Origin: Actinomycetes bacterium
GTDB lineage: Bacteria > Actinomycetota > Acidimicrobiia > Acidimicrobiales > Microtrichaceae
NCBI GenBank assembly: GCA_023389745.1
Contig: JAEWED010000009.1
Coordinates: 17,342 to 81,341, forward strand
DNA length: 64,000 bases
Direction of reading: 5' to 3'
Position numbers and translations under genes: made by a program. Under the pieces are notes generated by a model. It was not told where the DNA came from. It saw only the letters and a list, made by a program, of their open reading frames with translations, and did no database searches. The first letter of the stretch is position 1; each line of letters starts with the position of its first letter. Below are positions 7,806 to 15,952 of this stretch, piece by piece.

Positions 7806-8762
7806 GTGCCGGCTCCCGATGACGCGCCCCACGGCGACGCCCCCTCCCAGAGCGGGCAGCTCGTCGACCGTTGGTGGAGCCGGGTCGCCGCGCCCACACC
7901 GATCGCTCCGGCGGAGCTGGTCGAGCTGCGCGAGGAGCTCGACGCAGCGGCCGCCGCTGCGATGTCCCGGGTGCACATCGACGCCGACGACCTGCCCGTC
8001 CGGCTCCCCAAGAGTCGGCTCGCCGACCTGGCGCGGTGCGAACGCTCGGCGCTCGCGTCGGCGCGGTCGGTCGACCCCCGTCGTCGAGAGGGGGCCGAGG
8101 CCCTCGGTCTGCTGCGCGGGATCGCGCTCGACCACTTCGTCACGCACCAGCTCACCGAGGGGCGGGTGCTCGAAGCGCTGCCGGCGCTGGTCTCGATGCT
8201 GACGGCGGTCGCGGACGACGAGTCGCTCGAGCTGCTCGACTCCGTGTCGATCGACGAGGCGGAGACGGCGCTCGCCCCGCTCGCGGCCTCCGTCGCCGAC
8301 TCGTGGGGTGGGTTCGACCCGGCGTGGATGCCGCGCACCCAGTCACGCGCCTCGCTGGTGCTCGCAGGGGGAGCGGTGATCTGCTCCGGTGTCGTCGACG
8401 TGGAGCTGGGTGGGCCCACCACCGGGTTGCCGGGCGTGGTCATCGAGGTGAAGTCGGGGCGACCCGCGCCCGAGCACCAGGCAGAGGCGTACCTGTACGC
8501 GCTGCTCGTCGCGCTGCGCGACGGCGTCGCCCCGGTCGGTGTGGCCCGCTGGTACCCCGGCTCCGACCCGGCGAGCACGCCGGTCACCCTCGGCGTACTC
8601 GAAGCCGCGGCCGCCCGGCTCGCCGACACGACCGAGACCTGGGTCGAGCTCGTCGCCGGCCGCACGCCGGAGGAGTCCCCGGGAGTGTGGTGCCGTTGGT
8701 GCGTCGAGTCCGACCGCTGTCCGAGCGCCCGGACCGACGACGTCCGGGAGGCGCTCCCATGA
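7806..8762 (+). CDS. Cas4/RecB-like PD-(D/E)XK Fe-S nuclease
   Basis: A 318-residue protein with the motif order of RecB-family Fe-S nucleases (Cas4, AddB C-terminus). It has GIALDH (motif I His), SGVVDVE (motif II Asp), VVIEVKSG (motif III ExK) and HQAEAYLYAL (motif IV QxxxY). One cysteine in LADLARCERS before the core and three after it (CRWCVESDRC) match the four-Cys iron-sulfur arrangement. No helicase, Cas1 or repeat array is adjacent, so this is a stand-alone single-strand exonuclease candidate for DNA repair or defence. The GTG start follows GAACAT by 6 bp. Its stop overlaps a small frame leading to a catalytically decayed paralogue. Confidence 0.78.
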   Translation: MPAPDDAPHGDAPSQSGQLVDRWWSRVAAPTPIAPAELVELREELDAAAAAAMSRVHIDADDLPVRLPKSRLADLARCERSALASARSVDPRRREGAEALGLLRGIALDHFVTHQLTEGRVLEALPALVSMLTAVADDESLELLDSVSIDEAETALAPLAASVADSWGGFDPAWMPRTQSRASLVLAGGAVICSGVVDVELGGPTTGLPGVVIEVKSGRPAPEHQAEAYLYALLVALRDGVAPVGVARWYPGSDPASTPVTLGVLEAAAARLADTTETWVELVAGRTPEESPGVWCRWCVESDRCPSARTDDVREALP

Positions 8763-8818
8763 CCGAACGCGACACCCGGCGCTGCCTGACCGATGACGTC
8801 AGGGGGATGCAGCCGTGA
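8759..8818 (+). CDS. 19-codon overlapping frame duplicating the next gene's N-terminus
   Basis: ATG overlaps the TGA of the nuclease (ATGA at 8759-8762) and the frame reads MTERDTRRCLTDDVRGMQP. Its stop overlaps the GTG of the next gene (GTGA at 8815). The next protein begins MTERDTRREL, so the first eight residues are the same. It looks like a 56-bp tandem duplication of the start region that creates a coupling peptide. Whether it is translated is unknown. Confidence 0.4.
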   Translation: MTERDTRRCLTDDVRGMQP

Positions 8819-9738
8819 CCGAGCGCGACACCCGCCGCGAGCTCGCCGAGCGCGCGGCGCTGCGGCTCTCGACGGCGCTCGACGCGGTGCTCGGCGACCG
8901 GCTCGTGCACGACGAGGGCACGAAGGTGAACTACTTCGACGACGGCGTCGTCGTCGACGCGTTCGCCGTCGTCGAGCGCTGCGCACGACGCGTCGCCCGA
9001 CCGGCCGACGACTATGTCGAGTCGGTGGCCACGTCGCGCCGACGCATCGGGTTGTTCGTGTTGCGCCACCTGGCCGACCAGCCGCCGGGCGCGTCGCCGG
9101 CGTCGGGGCTGGCCGATGCGGTCGACGTCACGATCCGCGATCAGCTCGACTGGCCGGAGAACCTGCGTGGGTGGGTCGGCGACCTGGACCGCGCCGGGCG
9201 GGCGGCATTGGCCGGCGCGGTGCTCACCTGGTGCGACGGCGCGCTGCGACTCGTCGGGCGTGACCCCCGGATCCGGTGGGCCGACCCGTCTCGTGTGCCG
9301 GCCTGGAACGTGCCCGGTCGCGTGGTGCAGCTCAGGGGTTCGATCGACGCGGTGATCGGCACGGTGGTGCGCGGCGAGAAGCTGCTGACGCTCAGCGATG
9401 CGGCGCCCGGCCCGGCGGACCGGCTGCGGGCCGGGCACCATGCGCTGGTGCGCGCGCTCGGAGTGCGCCACGCCCCGGTGCGCGTCACGACGGCGTCGGC
9501 GGCGACCGGGCTCCGTGTCGCCCACGCCGTCGACGACACGTTGCTCGAGCTGGTCTCGGACCGGGTGGTCGAGGTCGTGCAGCACCGATCGGCGCCCGAG
9601 GCGGCGCCGCCGTGGCCGGGCAACGGGTGCTCGCACTGCCACCTGCTCGACGACTGCCCCGAAGGGCTCGCCCATCTCGAAGAGCGACGAGCTCGACGTG
9701 ACCCGGTCGCGCCGACCGGGTCGGACAGCCCTCGATAG
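8815..9738 (+). CDS. degenerate Cas4/RecB-like Fe-S protein (inactive paralogue)
   Basis: A 307-residue partner of the preceding nuclease. The C-terminal cysteine triplet is kept (CSHCHLLDDC, C-x2-C-x5-C as upstream) and an earlier Cys lies in VVERCARR. Motif II survives as RGSIDAVIG. The ExK strand is replaced by LLTLSD, and the QxxxY helix by HHALVRALG. Fe-S binding and fold are therefore probably retained without nuclease activity, which suggests a structural or DNA-binding subunit. The GTG start is translationally coupled to the small frame above. The relationship to the upstream protein is inferred from motif order, not from overall identity. Confidence 0.65.
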   Translation: MTERDTRRELAERAALRLSTALDAVLGDRLVHDEGTKVNYFDDGVVVDAFAVVERCARRVARPADDYVESVATSRRRIGLFVLRHLADQPPGASPASGLADAVDVTIRDQLDWPENLRGWVGDLDRAGRAALAGAVLTWCDGALRLVGRDPRIRWADPSRVPAWNVPGRVVQLRGSIDAVIGTVVRGEKLLTLSDAAPGPADRLRAGHHALVRALGVRHAPVRVTTASAATGLRVAHAVDDTLLELVSDRVVEVVQHRSAPEAAPPWPGNGCSHCHLLDDCPEGLAHLEERRARRDPVAPTGSDSPR

Positions 9739-9792
9739 GGTCGGCGGCAGCGGCGCGCGAGGGGTGCGCACGCTGGAACCGAGGAGACCCGC

Positions 9793-11688
9793 ATGCAGCC
9801 GAAGCCGGCGACCGACGCGACCCGAGCCGTGCTCGCACGGGCAGCCGAGCTCCTCGAGCGTGACGACCGTCGGGACTTCGCCGATGCGTCCCGTGGCCTC
9901 GTCGCCCCGCTGCCCGACGGCGGTTCGATCCTGGACGACCAGGGCGGCCAGGTGTGGGACGTCGGCCAGTACCAGTGGGTGAACGAGGGCGCCTGCCCGG
10001 ACTCGGTGCACCCGAGCCTGCGCCGGCAGACGCAGCTGCTCACCCTGCACGGGCTCTTCGAGGTCTGCGAGGGCATCTACCAGGTGCGCTCGGCCGACCT
10101 CGCGAACATGACGATCATCGAGGGCGACACGGGCGTCGTGCTCGTCGATCCGCTCACCGCGCCGCCGACGGCCCGGGCAGCGCTGGAGCTGTACACCGAG
10201 CACCGCGGCGAGCGCCCGGTGCACGCGGTCATCCACACCCACAGCCACATCGACCACTACGGCGGCGTGCGTGGCGTCACCAACGACGACGACGTCGCAG
10301 CCGGTCGCACCCGCATCATCGCCCCGGTCGGCTTCACCGAGGCGGCGCTGTCGGAGAACGTGCTCGCGGGCAACGCGATGGGACGCCGAGCCAGCTACAT
10401 GTACGGCCCACTCCTGCCGAAGGGCCCCACCGGCACGGTCTCGCCCGCCCTCGGGCTCGGCATCCCGCTCGCGGCGACCAGCTTCATGGTCCCCACCGAC
10501 GAGATCGTCGACGACGTGCAGCGCATGACGATCGACGGCGTCGAGTTCGTCTTCATGCTGGCCCCCGACACCGAGGCGCCCGCCGAGATGCTGTTCCACC
10601 TGCCCGGCTTCTCGGCGCTGTGCACCGCCGAGGATGCGACCCACACCCTGCACAACCTGTACACGCTGCGCGGCGCCCGAACGAGGGACGCCAAGGCGTG
10701 GGCGTACTACATCGACAAGGCGATCGAGCTCTTCGCCGCCGACTCCGAGCTGTGCTTCGCGCAGCACCACTGGCCCACCTGGGGTCGTGAGCACGTCGTC
10801 GAGTTCCTCGAGTCACAGCGCGACGCGTACCGCTACCTGCACGACCAGACGCTGCGCCTGGCGAACCACGGCGAGAACATGGTCGAGATCGCCGAGCAGC
10901 TCGAGTTCCCCGCCTCGATCGGCGAACGGTGGTGCAACCGCGGCTACTACGGCTCGGTCAACCACAACGCGAAGGCCGTCTACAACCTGTACCTGGGATG
11001 GTTCGACGGGAACCCGTCGACGCTGCACCCGTTGCCGCCGGTCGACTCGAGTGTGAAGTACGTCGAGTACATGGGTGGCGCCGCCGCGGTGATCGAGCGG
11101 GCGCGCGGCGACTTCGACTCGGGCGAGTACCGCTGGGTCGCGCAGGTGCTGAACCACGTCGTGTTCGCCGACGCCGGCAACACCGAGGCGCGGCAGCTGC
11201 TGGCCGACACCCTCGAGCAGCTCGGCTACCAGTCCGAGAACGGGGTGTGGCGGAACTTCTACCTGACCGGCGCACAGGAGCTCCGAATCGGCACCCTCGA
11301 CCTGGGCGCCCGAGGGTTCGTGAGCCCCGACACCATCGCGGCCATGCCCGTCGAGATGGTCGTCGACTACCTGGCGGTCCGGCTCGACGGACCGGCCGCC
11401 GACGGCGAGCACCTGGTCGTCAACCTCGAGCTCAGCGATCCCGACGAGGTCCGTGTGCTCGAGGTCCGCCGCTCCGTGCTGCACAGCGCTGTCGGCTCCC
11501 GGCGGCCGGACGCAGGGGTGACGCTCCGGATGACGACCGCCGCGTTCAAGGTCCTCGTGACCTCGGGGGACCTCGACGAGCAGATCGCCGCCGGCGAGGT
11601 CGCGGTCGAGGGCGACGTCGCGGTCTGGCGCCGGTTCCGGGAGCTGCTCGACGACTTCTCGTTCTGGTTCCCGATCATCGAGCCCTGA
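9793..11688 (+). CDS. alkyl sulfatase, metallo-beta-lactamase superfamily (SdsA1-like)
   Basis: Hydrolyses sulfate esters of alkyl chains (SDS-type detergents), releasing alcohols for beta-oxidation. The 631-residue length fits class III alkylsulfatases. The dinuclear zinc motif HTHSHIDH begins at residue 148. Later ligand regions are PGFSALCTAEDATHTLHNLY and FAQHHWPTWG. A helical dimerisation domain and a C-terminal SCP2-like lipid-binding domain (about residues 500-631) follow. No signal peptide is evident, unlike Pseudomonas SdsA1, so the enzyme is probably cytosolic. GAGGAG lies 7 bp before the ATG. The alcohol product links logically to the alkane and acyl-CoA genes nearby. Confidence 0.9.
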   Translation: MQPKPATDATRAVLARAAELLERDDRRDFADASRGLVAPLPDGGSILDDQGGQVWDVGQYQWVNEGACPDSVHPSLRRQTQLLTLHGLFEVCEGIYQVRSADLANMTIIEGDTGVVLVDPLTAPPTARAALELYTEHRGERPVHAVIHTHSHIDHYGGVRGVTNDDDVAAGRTRIIAPVGFTEAALSENVLAGNAMGRRASYMYGPLLPKGPTGTVSPALGLGIPLAATSFMVPTDEIVDDVQRMTIDGVEFVFMLAPDTEAPAEMLFHLPGFSALCTAEDATHTLHNLYTLRGARTRDAKAWAYYIDKAIELFAADSELCFAQHHWPTWGREHVVEFLESQRDAYRYLHDQTLRLANHGENMVEIAEQLEFPASIGERWCNRGYYGSVNHNAKAVYNLYLGWFDGNPSTLHPLPPVDSSVKYVEYMGGAAAVIERARGDFDSGEYRWVAQVLNHVVFADAGNTEARQLLADTLEQLGYQSENGVWRNFYLTGAQELRIGTLDLGARGFVSPDTIAAMPVEMVVDYLAVRLDGPAADGEHLVVNLELSDPDEVRVLEVRRSVLHSAVGSRRPDAGVTLRMTTAAFKVLVTSGDLDEQIAAGEVAVEGDVAVWRRFRELLDDFSFWFPIIEP

Positions 11689-11710
11689 CCGGCTGCTCGA
11701 GCACCGTCGA

Positions 11711-11752
11711 CCAGCGCCGGATCACCGGCGCCGGATCACCAGCGCCGGATCA
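11711..11752. repeat. 14-bp tandem repeat (3 copies) ending in the thioesterase stop
   Basis: CCAGCGCCGGATCA occurs at 11711, 11725 (one base changed) and 11739. Each unit ends in TCA, the minus-strand TGA, and the last one is the actual stop codon of the thioesterase gene. Confidence 0.85.
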
Positions 11753-12214
11753 CTCCGACTCGCGAGCGGCACCGACGACGTAGATCAGCTGGCCCGACGC
11801 GACCTTGACGCCGGACGCCGTGCGGACCTCGGCCTCGCAGAACACGACGCCGCGTCCGCGGCGGGTGACCCACCCCTCGGCGACCAGGTCTTCCTGGCGG
11901 ACCGGGCCGAGGTAGCGCACCGACATCTCGATCGTGGAGAACGGTCGTGGGTCCGGATACGCGGTGCCGATCGGCGGGACCACCACGGTGTCGATCAGCG
12001 TCGCGATCGCGCCGCCGTGCATCAGCCCCTGGGGCTGGTTGAGCTCGCCGCGCCACGGCAGCGACATGCGTGCGTAGTCACGGCGCAGCTCGTCGACGAC
12101 GATGCCGACGACGTTCGAGAAGTACGTGTGACCGGGCCACGTGCCGAAGTGGGACCACCGTTCGAGCACCGACTGCGGCAGGAGGTCGAACTGTTCGGCG
12201 CGCCACGACGTCAT
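11750..12214 (-). CDS. PaaI-type hotdog-fold acyl-CoA thioesterase
   Basis: A 154-residue hotdog thioesterase that hydrolyses acyl- or aryl-CoA. The conserved N-terminal active-site helix reads GLMHGGAIATLIDTV near residue 60, followed by strands STIEMSVRYLGPV and GRGVVFCEAEVRTASG, the usual PaaI/YbgC-like order. The start MTSWRAEQFD is preferred over an upstream ATG because the extension reads as unstructured Arg/Thr-rich sequence antisense to the intergenic region. It is divergent from the FadA6-like thiolase and converges with the alkylsulfatase. A role in releasing CoA from catabolic intermediates is inferred. Confidence 0.85.
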   Translation of the reverse strand: MTSWRAEQFDLLPQSVLERWSHFGTWPGHTYFSNVVGIVVDELRRDYARMSLPWRGELNQPQGLMHGGAIATLIDTVVVPPIGTAYPDPRPFSTIEMSVRYLGPVRQEDLVAEGWVTRRGRGVVFCEAEVRTASGVKVASGQLIYVVGAARESE

Positions 12215-12396
12215 GGCAGTGAGTGTTGCAGGTCCGGAGCGGCACATGAGGCGCCGAGTGGCGGTCATCGGCCGCGCGGCGAGCGGGTCCCACGTGGCCC
12301 GGAACGGTGACGGCACCTACGGTGTTCGCAGTCGCGAGTCGGCTCGATCGATCACCAGCGTCGCCGGTCCCGGCGGCCCGTTCCGGAGGTACCCCC

Positions 12397-13545
12397 ATGG
12401 CAGAGGCCTACATCATCGACACCGTTCGCACGCCGGTCGGGCGTCGCGGCGGCGGCCTCTCACAGGTCCACCCCGCCGACCTGGGCGCGCACGTGCTGAA
12501 CGCCCTCGTCGAGCGCACCGGCATCGATCCCTCGACGGTCGAGGACGTCGTGTTCGGCTGCCTCGACACCATCGGCCCGCAGGCCGGCGACATCGCTCGC
12601 ACCTGCTGGCTCGCCGCCGGTCTGCCCGAAGAGGTGCCGGGCACCACCATCGACCGCCAGTGCGGTTCGTCGCAGCAGGCCGTGCACTTCGCGGCGCAGG
12701 GCGTCATGTCGGGCACCCAGGACCTGGTCGTCGCCGGCGGTGTGCAGAACATGTCGGCCATCCCGATCTCCTCCGCGATGCTCGTCGCGGAGCAGTTCGG
12801 CTTCACCGATCCGTTCTCGGGCTCCGAGGGCTGGGTGAAGCGCTACGGCGACCAGGAGGTCAGCCAGTTCGTCGGTGCCGAGATGATCGCCCGCGACTGG
12901 GACCTCACCCGTGAGGAGATGGAGGACTTCGCGGTGCAGTCCCACGAGCGTGCGATCGCCGCACGTGCCGAGGGTCGCTTCGACTCCCAGATCGTCCCCT
13001 TCGGCGAGATCACCCAGGACGAGGGCCCGCGTGAGCCGAACATCGAGAAGATCCGCTCGTTGAAGCCGCTGACCGAGGGCGGCCGTCTGACCGCCGCGGT
13101 CGCGTCGCAGATCTCCGACGGCGCCGCGGCGATGCTCATCGCCTCGGAGCGCGCCGTCGAGCAGTACGGCCTGAAGCCCCGTGCCCGTGTGCACCACCTG
13201 TCGGTGCGCGGTGAGGACCCGATCCGCATGCTGTCCGCGCCGATCCCGGCGACCCGCTACGCGCTCGACAAGGCCGGCATGACCCTCGACGAGATCGACC
13301 TGGTCGAGATCAACGAGGCGTTCGCGTCGGTCGTGCTGGCCTGGGCCAAGGAGCTCGACGCCGACATGTCCAAGGTGAACGTGAACGGCGGCGCGATCGC
13401 CCTCGGCCACCCGCTCGGCGCGACCGGCGTGCGGCTCATGACCACGCTGCTCAACGAGCTCGAGCGCACCGGTGGCCGCTACGGCCTGCAGACCATGTGC
13501 GAAGGCGGCGGCCAGGCGAACGTCACGATCATCGAGCGCCTGTAG
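12397..13545 (+). CDS. fadA6: acetyl-CoA acyltransferase, FadA6-like
   Basis: A 382-residue thiolase. The nucleophilic cysteine lies in DRQCGSSQQAV near residue 88; the other catalytic segments are INEAF, GGAIALGHPLGATG (His) and MCEGGGQANV (second Cys). GGAGGT precedes the ATG by 7 bp. The sequences AYIIDTVRT, GGVQNMSAIPISSAM and EQFGFTDP closely resemble mycobacterial FadA6 (Rv3556c) as I recall it. FadA6 is a thiolase of steroid C/D-ring catabolism in the KstR2 regulon. A FadE30- and an IpdF-like gene occur 12-14 kb away, which strengthens this reading. The last codons are repeated twice downstream. Confidence 0.85.
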   Translation: MAEAYIIDTVRTPVGRRGGGLSQVHPADLGAHVLNALVERTGIDPSTVEDVVFGCLDTIGPQAGDIARTCWLAAGLPEEVPGTTIDRQCGSSQQAVHFAAQGVMSGTQDLVVAGGVQNMSAIPISSAMLVAEQFGFTDPFSGSEGWVKRYGDQEVSQFVGAEMIARDWDLTREEMEDFAVQSHERAIAARAEGRFDSQIVPFGEITQDEGPREPNIEKIRSLKPLTEGGRLTAAVASQISDGAAAMLIASERAVEQYGLKPRARVHHLSVRGEDPIRMLSAPIPATRYALDKAGMTLDEIDLVEINEAFASVVLAWAKELDADMSKVNVNGGAIALGHPLGATGVRLMTTLLNELERTGGRYGLQTMCEGGGQANVTIIERL

Positions 13546-13718
13546 TCCGGGAGTGAGCGCTCTGACGGAGTCGGAGCCAGTGTGGGAGCGAACGTCACGA
13601 TCATCGAGCGGATCTGAGCGAAGCGAGGATCCGGTCGGGATCGTTCCTCACGCGTCGGCGGAGCTGACGGGCGGAGGGTGGGGTCGGCGGACGTGTCACG
13701 ATCATCGAGCGGCTGTAG
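13516..13718 (+). repeat. thiolase C-terminal codons present three times
   Basis: The final coding segment (13516-13545, encoding NVTIIERL then TAG) recurs at 13588-13617 (23 bp identical, then GATCTGA) and at 13695-13718 (17 bp identical, then GCTGTAG). Each copy reads VTIIER plus one residue and a stop. The sequence between the copies is not thiolase-like. The rest of the 284-bp gap (13546-13829) shows no gene. Confidence 0.85.
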
Positions 13719-13829
13719 TTCCCCTCCTCGGCGTGACCGACGTCGCGCAGAGAAAGCTTCAGCTGCAGTGCAGATGATCCGATAGCAGTCGGGTCCGGCG
13801 AGCCCGCGCTCACGTCGGCAACCCACTCA

Positions 13830-14561
13830 ATGTCTGATCTCGACCACTCCCACTCACCGCTGCCCGACCTCGAGGATCCGAGCGTCACGAGGCTGATGGT
13901 CCGGCGCCACGACGATCGGGCGGCCGGGCTGCTGGCCCACTCCGGCCCGGTGGTCACGAGCATCTCGATGGTGGTTCCCGCCGGCGGCTCCGCCGGCGAG
14001 CGCCACGTCGAGGGGCTCGAGGCCTGGAACCCGGACCGCATCCGCGTCGAGGTCCTGGTCATGGAATCTCCCGAGGATCCCGCTCGATCGACCCTCCGCG
14101 ACCGACTGGCCCGGTCCGGGCGTTCGTGGCGCGTCCTGCCACGCCCGCAGGGCGGACGGGTCGCCGCGCTGTCGATGTCGGCCCAGGACGCCGAGCACGA
14201 GTTCGTCCTGATCGGCAGCGGCGGACCGTCGCCGTACGCGCTCATCGGCCCCGCCCTGTCCCACATGTGGGCCGAGGGCGGTGACGCCGCGCTGCTCGAC
14301 ATCGGCCACGAGGGCGACCTCGACGAGCCGACCGTGTGCGACACCTCGATGGAGCTCGCCGTGTGGCTGGGCCTCAGCGGTGTGCCCGTTCCCGGCCGGC
14401 TGGTGCTGCTGCGCCGCTGGGTCGCCAGGTGGCTCTTCAACGAGCTGACCCGTGCGATCTCGCCCGCCGACGAGGTCGCCGATCGGGCTCGGTTGCTCGG
14501 CATCGGCGTCGTCCGGATGTCGCTCGACGCGGGACCGCACGACACCGTGCAGCTCCGCTGA
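13830..14561 (+). CDS. hypothetical protein, possible decayed glycosyltransferase-like fold
   Basis: A 243-residue soluble protein I do not recognise. It has no signal peptide or clear transmembrane segment, apart from a mildly hydrophobic stretch WVARWLFNELT. Segments such as TSISMVVPAGGSAGERHVEGL, RIRVEVLVMESPED and AEHEFVLIGSGG alternate strand and helix like a nucleotide-diphospho-sugar transferase fold, but no DxD motif is visible. That comparison is weak inference. The start ATG has no ribosome binding site. The frame is supported by clean codon usage and by lying between two well-defined genes. Confidence 0.55.
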   Translation: MSDLDHSHSPLPDLEDPSVTRLMVRRHDDRAAGLLAHSGPVVTSISMVVPAGGSAGERHVEGLEAWNPDRIRVEVLVMESPEDPARSTLRDRLARSGRSWRVLPRPQGGRVAALSMSAQDAEHEFVLIGSGGPSPYALIGPALSHMWAEGGDAALLDIGHEGDLDEPTVCDTSMELAVWLGLSGVPVPGRLVLLRRWVARWLFNELTRAISPADEVADRARLLGIGVVRMSLDAGPHDTVQLR

Positions 14562-14601
14562 GAGGGCGCCCGCTCCGAGCGGGCCGACGAGCCCCGCCGG
14601 G

Positions 14602-14631
14602 CACAGAACTGGAACCGGTTCCAGTTCTGTG
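14602..14631. promoter_or_regulatory. perfect 30-bp palindrome, candidate KstR-like operator
   Basis: Half-site CACAGAACTGGAACC is followed directly by its exact reverse complement, with no mismatch in 15. The core CTGGAACCGGTTCCAG fits TnnAACnnGTTnnA, the motif I recall for KstR, the mycobacterial cholesterol-catabolism repressor. It spans the -35/spacer region of the acyl-CoA dehydrogenase promoter and ends 16 bp before the GTG. Confidence 0.75.
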
Positions 14632-14634
14632 GCC

Positions 14635-14640
14635 TACGCT
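14635..14640 (+). promoter_or_regulatory. -10 box TACGCT of a leaderless promoter under the palindrome
   Basis: TACGCT lies 3 bp after the palindrome and 7 bp before the GTG start at 14648. Binding at the palindrome would block polymerase access directly. Confidence 0.6.
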
Positions 14641-14647
14641 GCGGCCC

Positions 14648-15883
14648 GTGGATTTCGAGGACTCACCAGAGCTGGCGACCTTCCGTGCCGAGGTCCGGGA
14701 GTTCCTGGACGCACACGCAGTGCTCAAGCGTGGCGACGAGCGCGACTGGTCCCGCAACGGCGCGGCGACCGACCCCGAGATCGCTGCGGACTACCGGGCC
14801 CGGTGCCACGCCTGGCAGCGGCTGCTGTTCGACGAGGGCTGGGCGGGTCTCACCTGGCCCGAGCGTTTCGGCGGACGTGGACTCAGCGCGGCGTACCAGA
14901 TCGTGTTCAACCAGGAGCTCGCCCGCTACGACGCGACGTCGGGGTTCATCACCGCCGCGCAGGCGCTCGTCGGTCCGACGCTGATGCAGCACGGCACCGC
15001 CGATCAGCAGGCCCGCTACATCGCCCCGCTGCTCTCGGGCGAGGAGTCGTGGTGCCAGCTCTTCTCCGAGCCGGGCGCCGGTTCGGACCTGGCGGCGATG
15101 GCGACCCGCGCGGTGTTCGACGAGGCCGCCGGCGAGTGGGTGGTCACCGGCCAGAAGGTGTGGACGTCGAGCGCGCAGCACGCGAAGTTCGGCATCCTCG
15201 TCGCTCGGACCGACCCCGACGTTCCCAAGCACGAGGGCCTGACGTTCTTCATCGTCGCCATGGACACCCCCGGCATCGAGGTCCGTCCGCTGGTGCAGGC
15301 ACAGGGGGTGGCGCACTTCAACGAGGTGTTCCTCTCCGACGTCCGCATCCCCGCCGCGAACGTCGTGGGTGAGGTCGGCAACGGTTGGAAGGTCACCCGC
15401 ACGACGCTGAAGTCCGAGAGCTCGATGATCTCGGGCGCCGGTCAGGCGACGGGGTACGCGGCGGTGCTGTCGACGGTGCGCCGGGTGGGGCTGGAGCACG
15501 ACCCGATCATCCGCCAGCGTCTCGCACAGGTCTGGGCCGACGAGCACATCCTGAAGTGGATGGGCTGGCGCAGCCAGACCGCGGTGATGACCGGTCGCTA
15601 CGAGCTGGCGCTGCACGGCTCGCTCCTGAAGAACTTCTTCACGCGCTCGCTCGCCCGCCGCGTCGAGCTCGCCGTCGACGTCGAGGGTGCCGAGGGCATG
15701 CTCTGGCACGACGCAGAGGGGGACGGCTTCTGGCAGTACCAGTGCCTGAACCAGTTCGCCTCACGCATCGGGGGAGGGACCGAGGAGGTCCACCGCAACA
15801 ACCTGGGGGAGCAGGCGCTCGGGTTGCCGCGCGAGCCGTCGATCGACCGCGAACTGCCCTGGACGCAGACCAAGCGCTCCTGA
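14648..15883 (+). CDS. acyl-CoA dehydrogenase (FadE family)
   Basis: A flavoprotein of 411 residues introducing the alpha-beta double bond in an acyl-CoA. Family segments are WCQLFSEPGAGSDLAAM and WVVTGQKVWTSSAQHA in the FAD/substrate region, FNEVFLSDVRIP in the middle domain, and IGGGTEEVHRNNLGEQALGLPREP at the C-terminus. Domain order is helical N, beta middle, helical C. The frame is open far upstream, but the GTG at 14648 sits 7 bp after TACGCT and directly behind the palindrome. The downstream SDR follows at about 70 bp and may be cotranscribed. The substrate is not determined; the KstR-like operator hints at steroid-derived or long branched acyl-CoA. Confidence 0.92.
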   Translation: MDFEDSPELATFRAEVREFLDAHAVLKRGDERDWSRNGAATDPEIAADYRARCHAWQRLLFDEGWAGLTWPERFGGRGLSAAYQIVFNQELARYDATSGFITAAQALVGPTLMQHGTADQQARYIAPLLSGEESWCQLFSEPGAGSDLAAMATRAVFDEAAGEWVVTGQKVWTSSAQHAKFGILVARTDPDVPKHEGLTFFIVAMDTPGIEVRPLVQAQGVAHFNEVFLSDVRIPAANVVGEVGNGWKVTRTTLKSESSMISGAGQATGYAAVLSTVRRVGLEHDPIIRQRLAQVWADEHILKWMGWRSQTAVMTGRYELALHGSLLKNFFTRSLARRVELAVDVEGAEGMLWHDAEGDGFWQYQCLNQFASRIGGGTEEVHRNNLGEQALGLPREPSIDRELPWTQTKRS

Positions 15884-15952
15884 CGGAGCGACCGACCGGC
15901 CGGTGCGCCAGAGGGCGACGACAGGCGCCGAACAGATGACAGGGGGATGCAG

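Noticed and set aside
8584..10794. 736-codon minus-strand frame
   Set aside because: Antisense to the degenerate nuclease and alkylsulfatase; composition typical of shadow frames.
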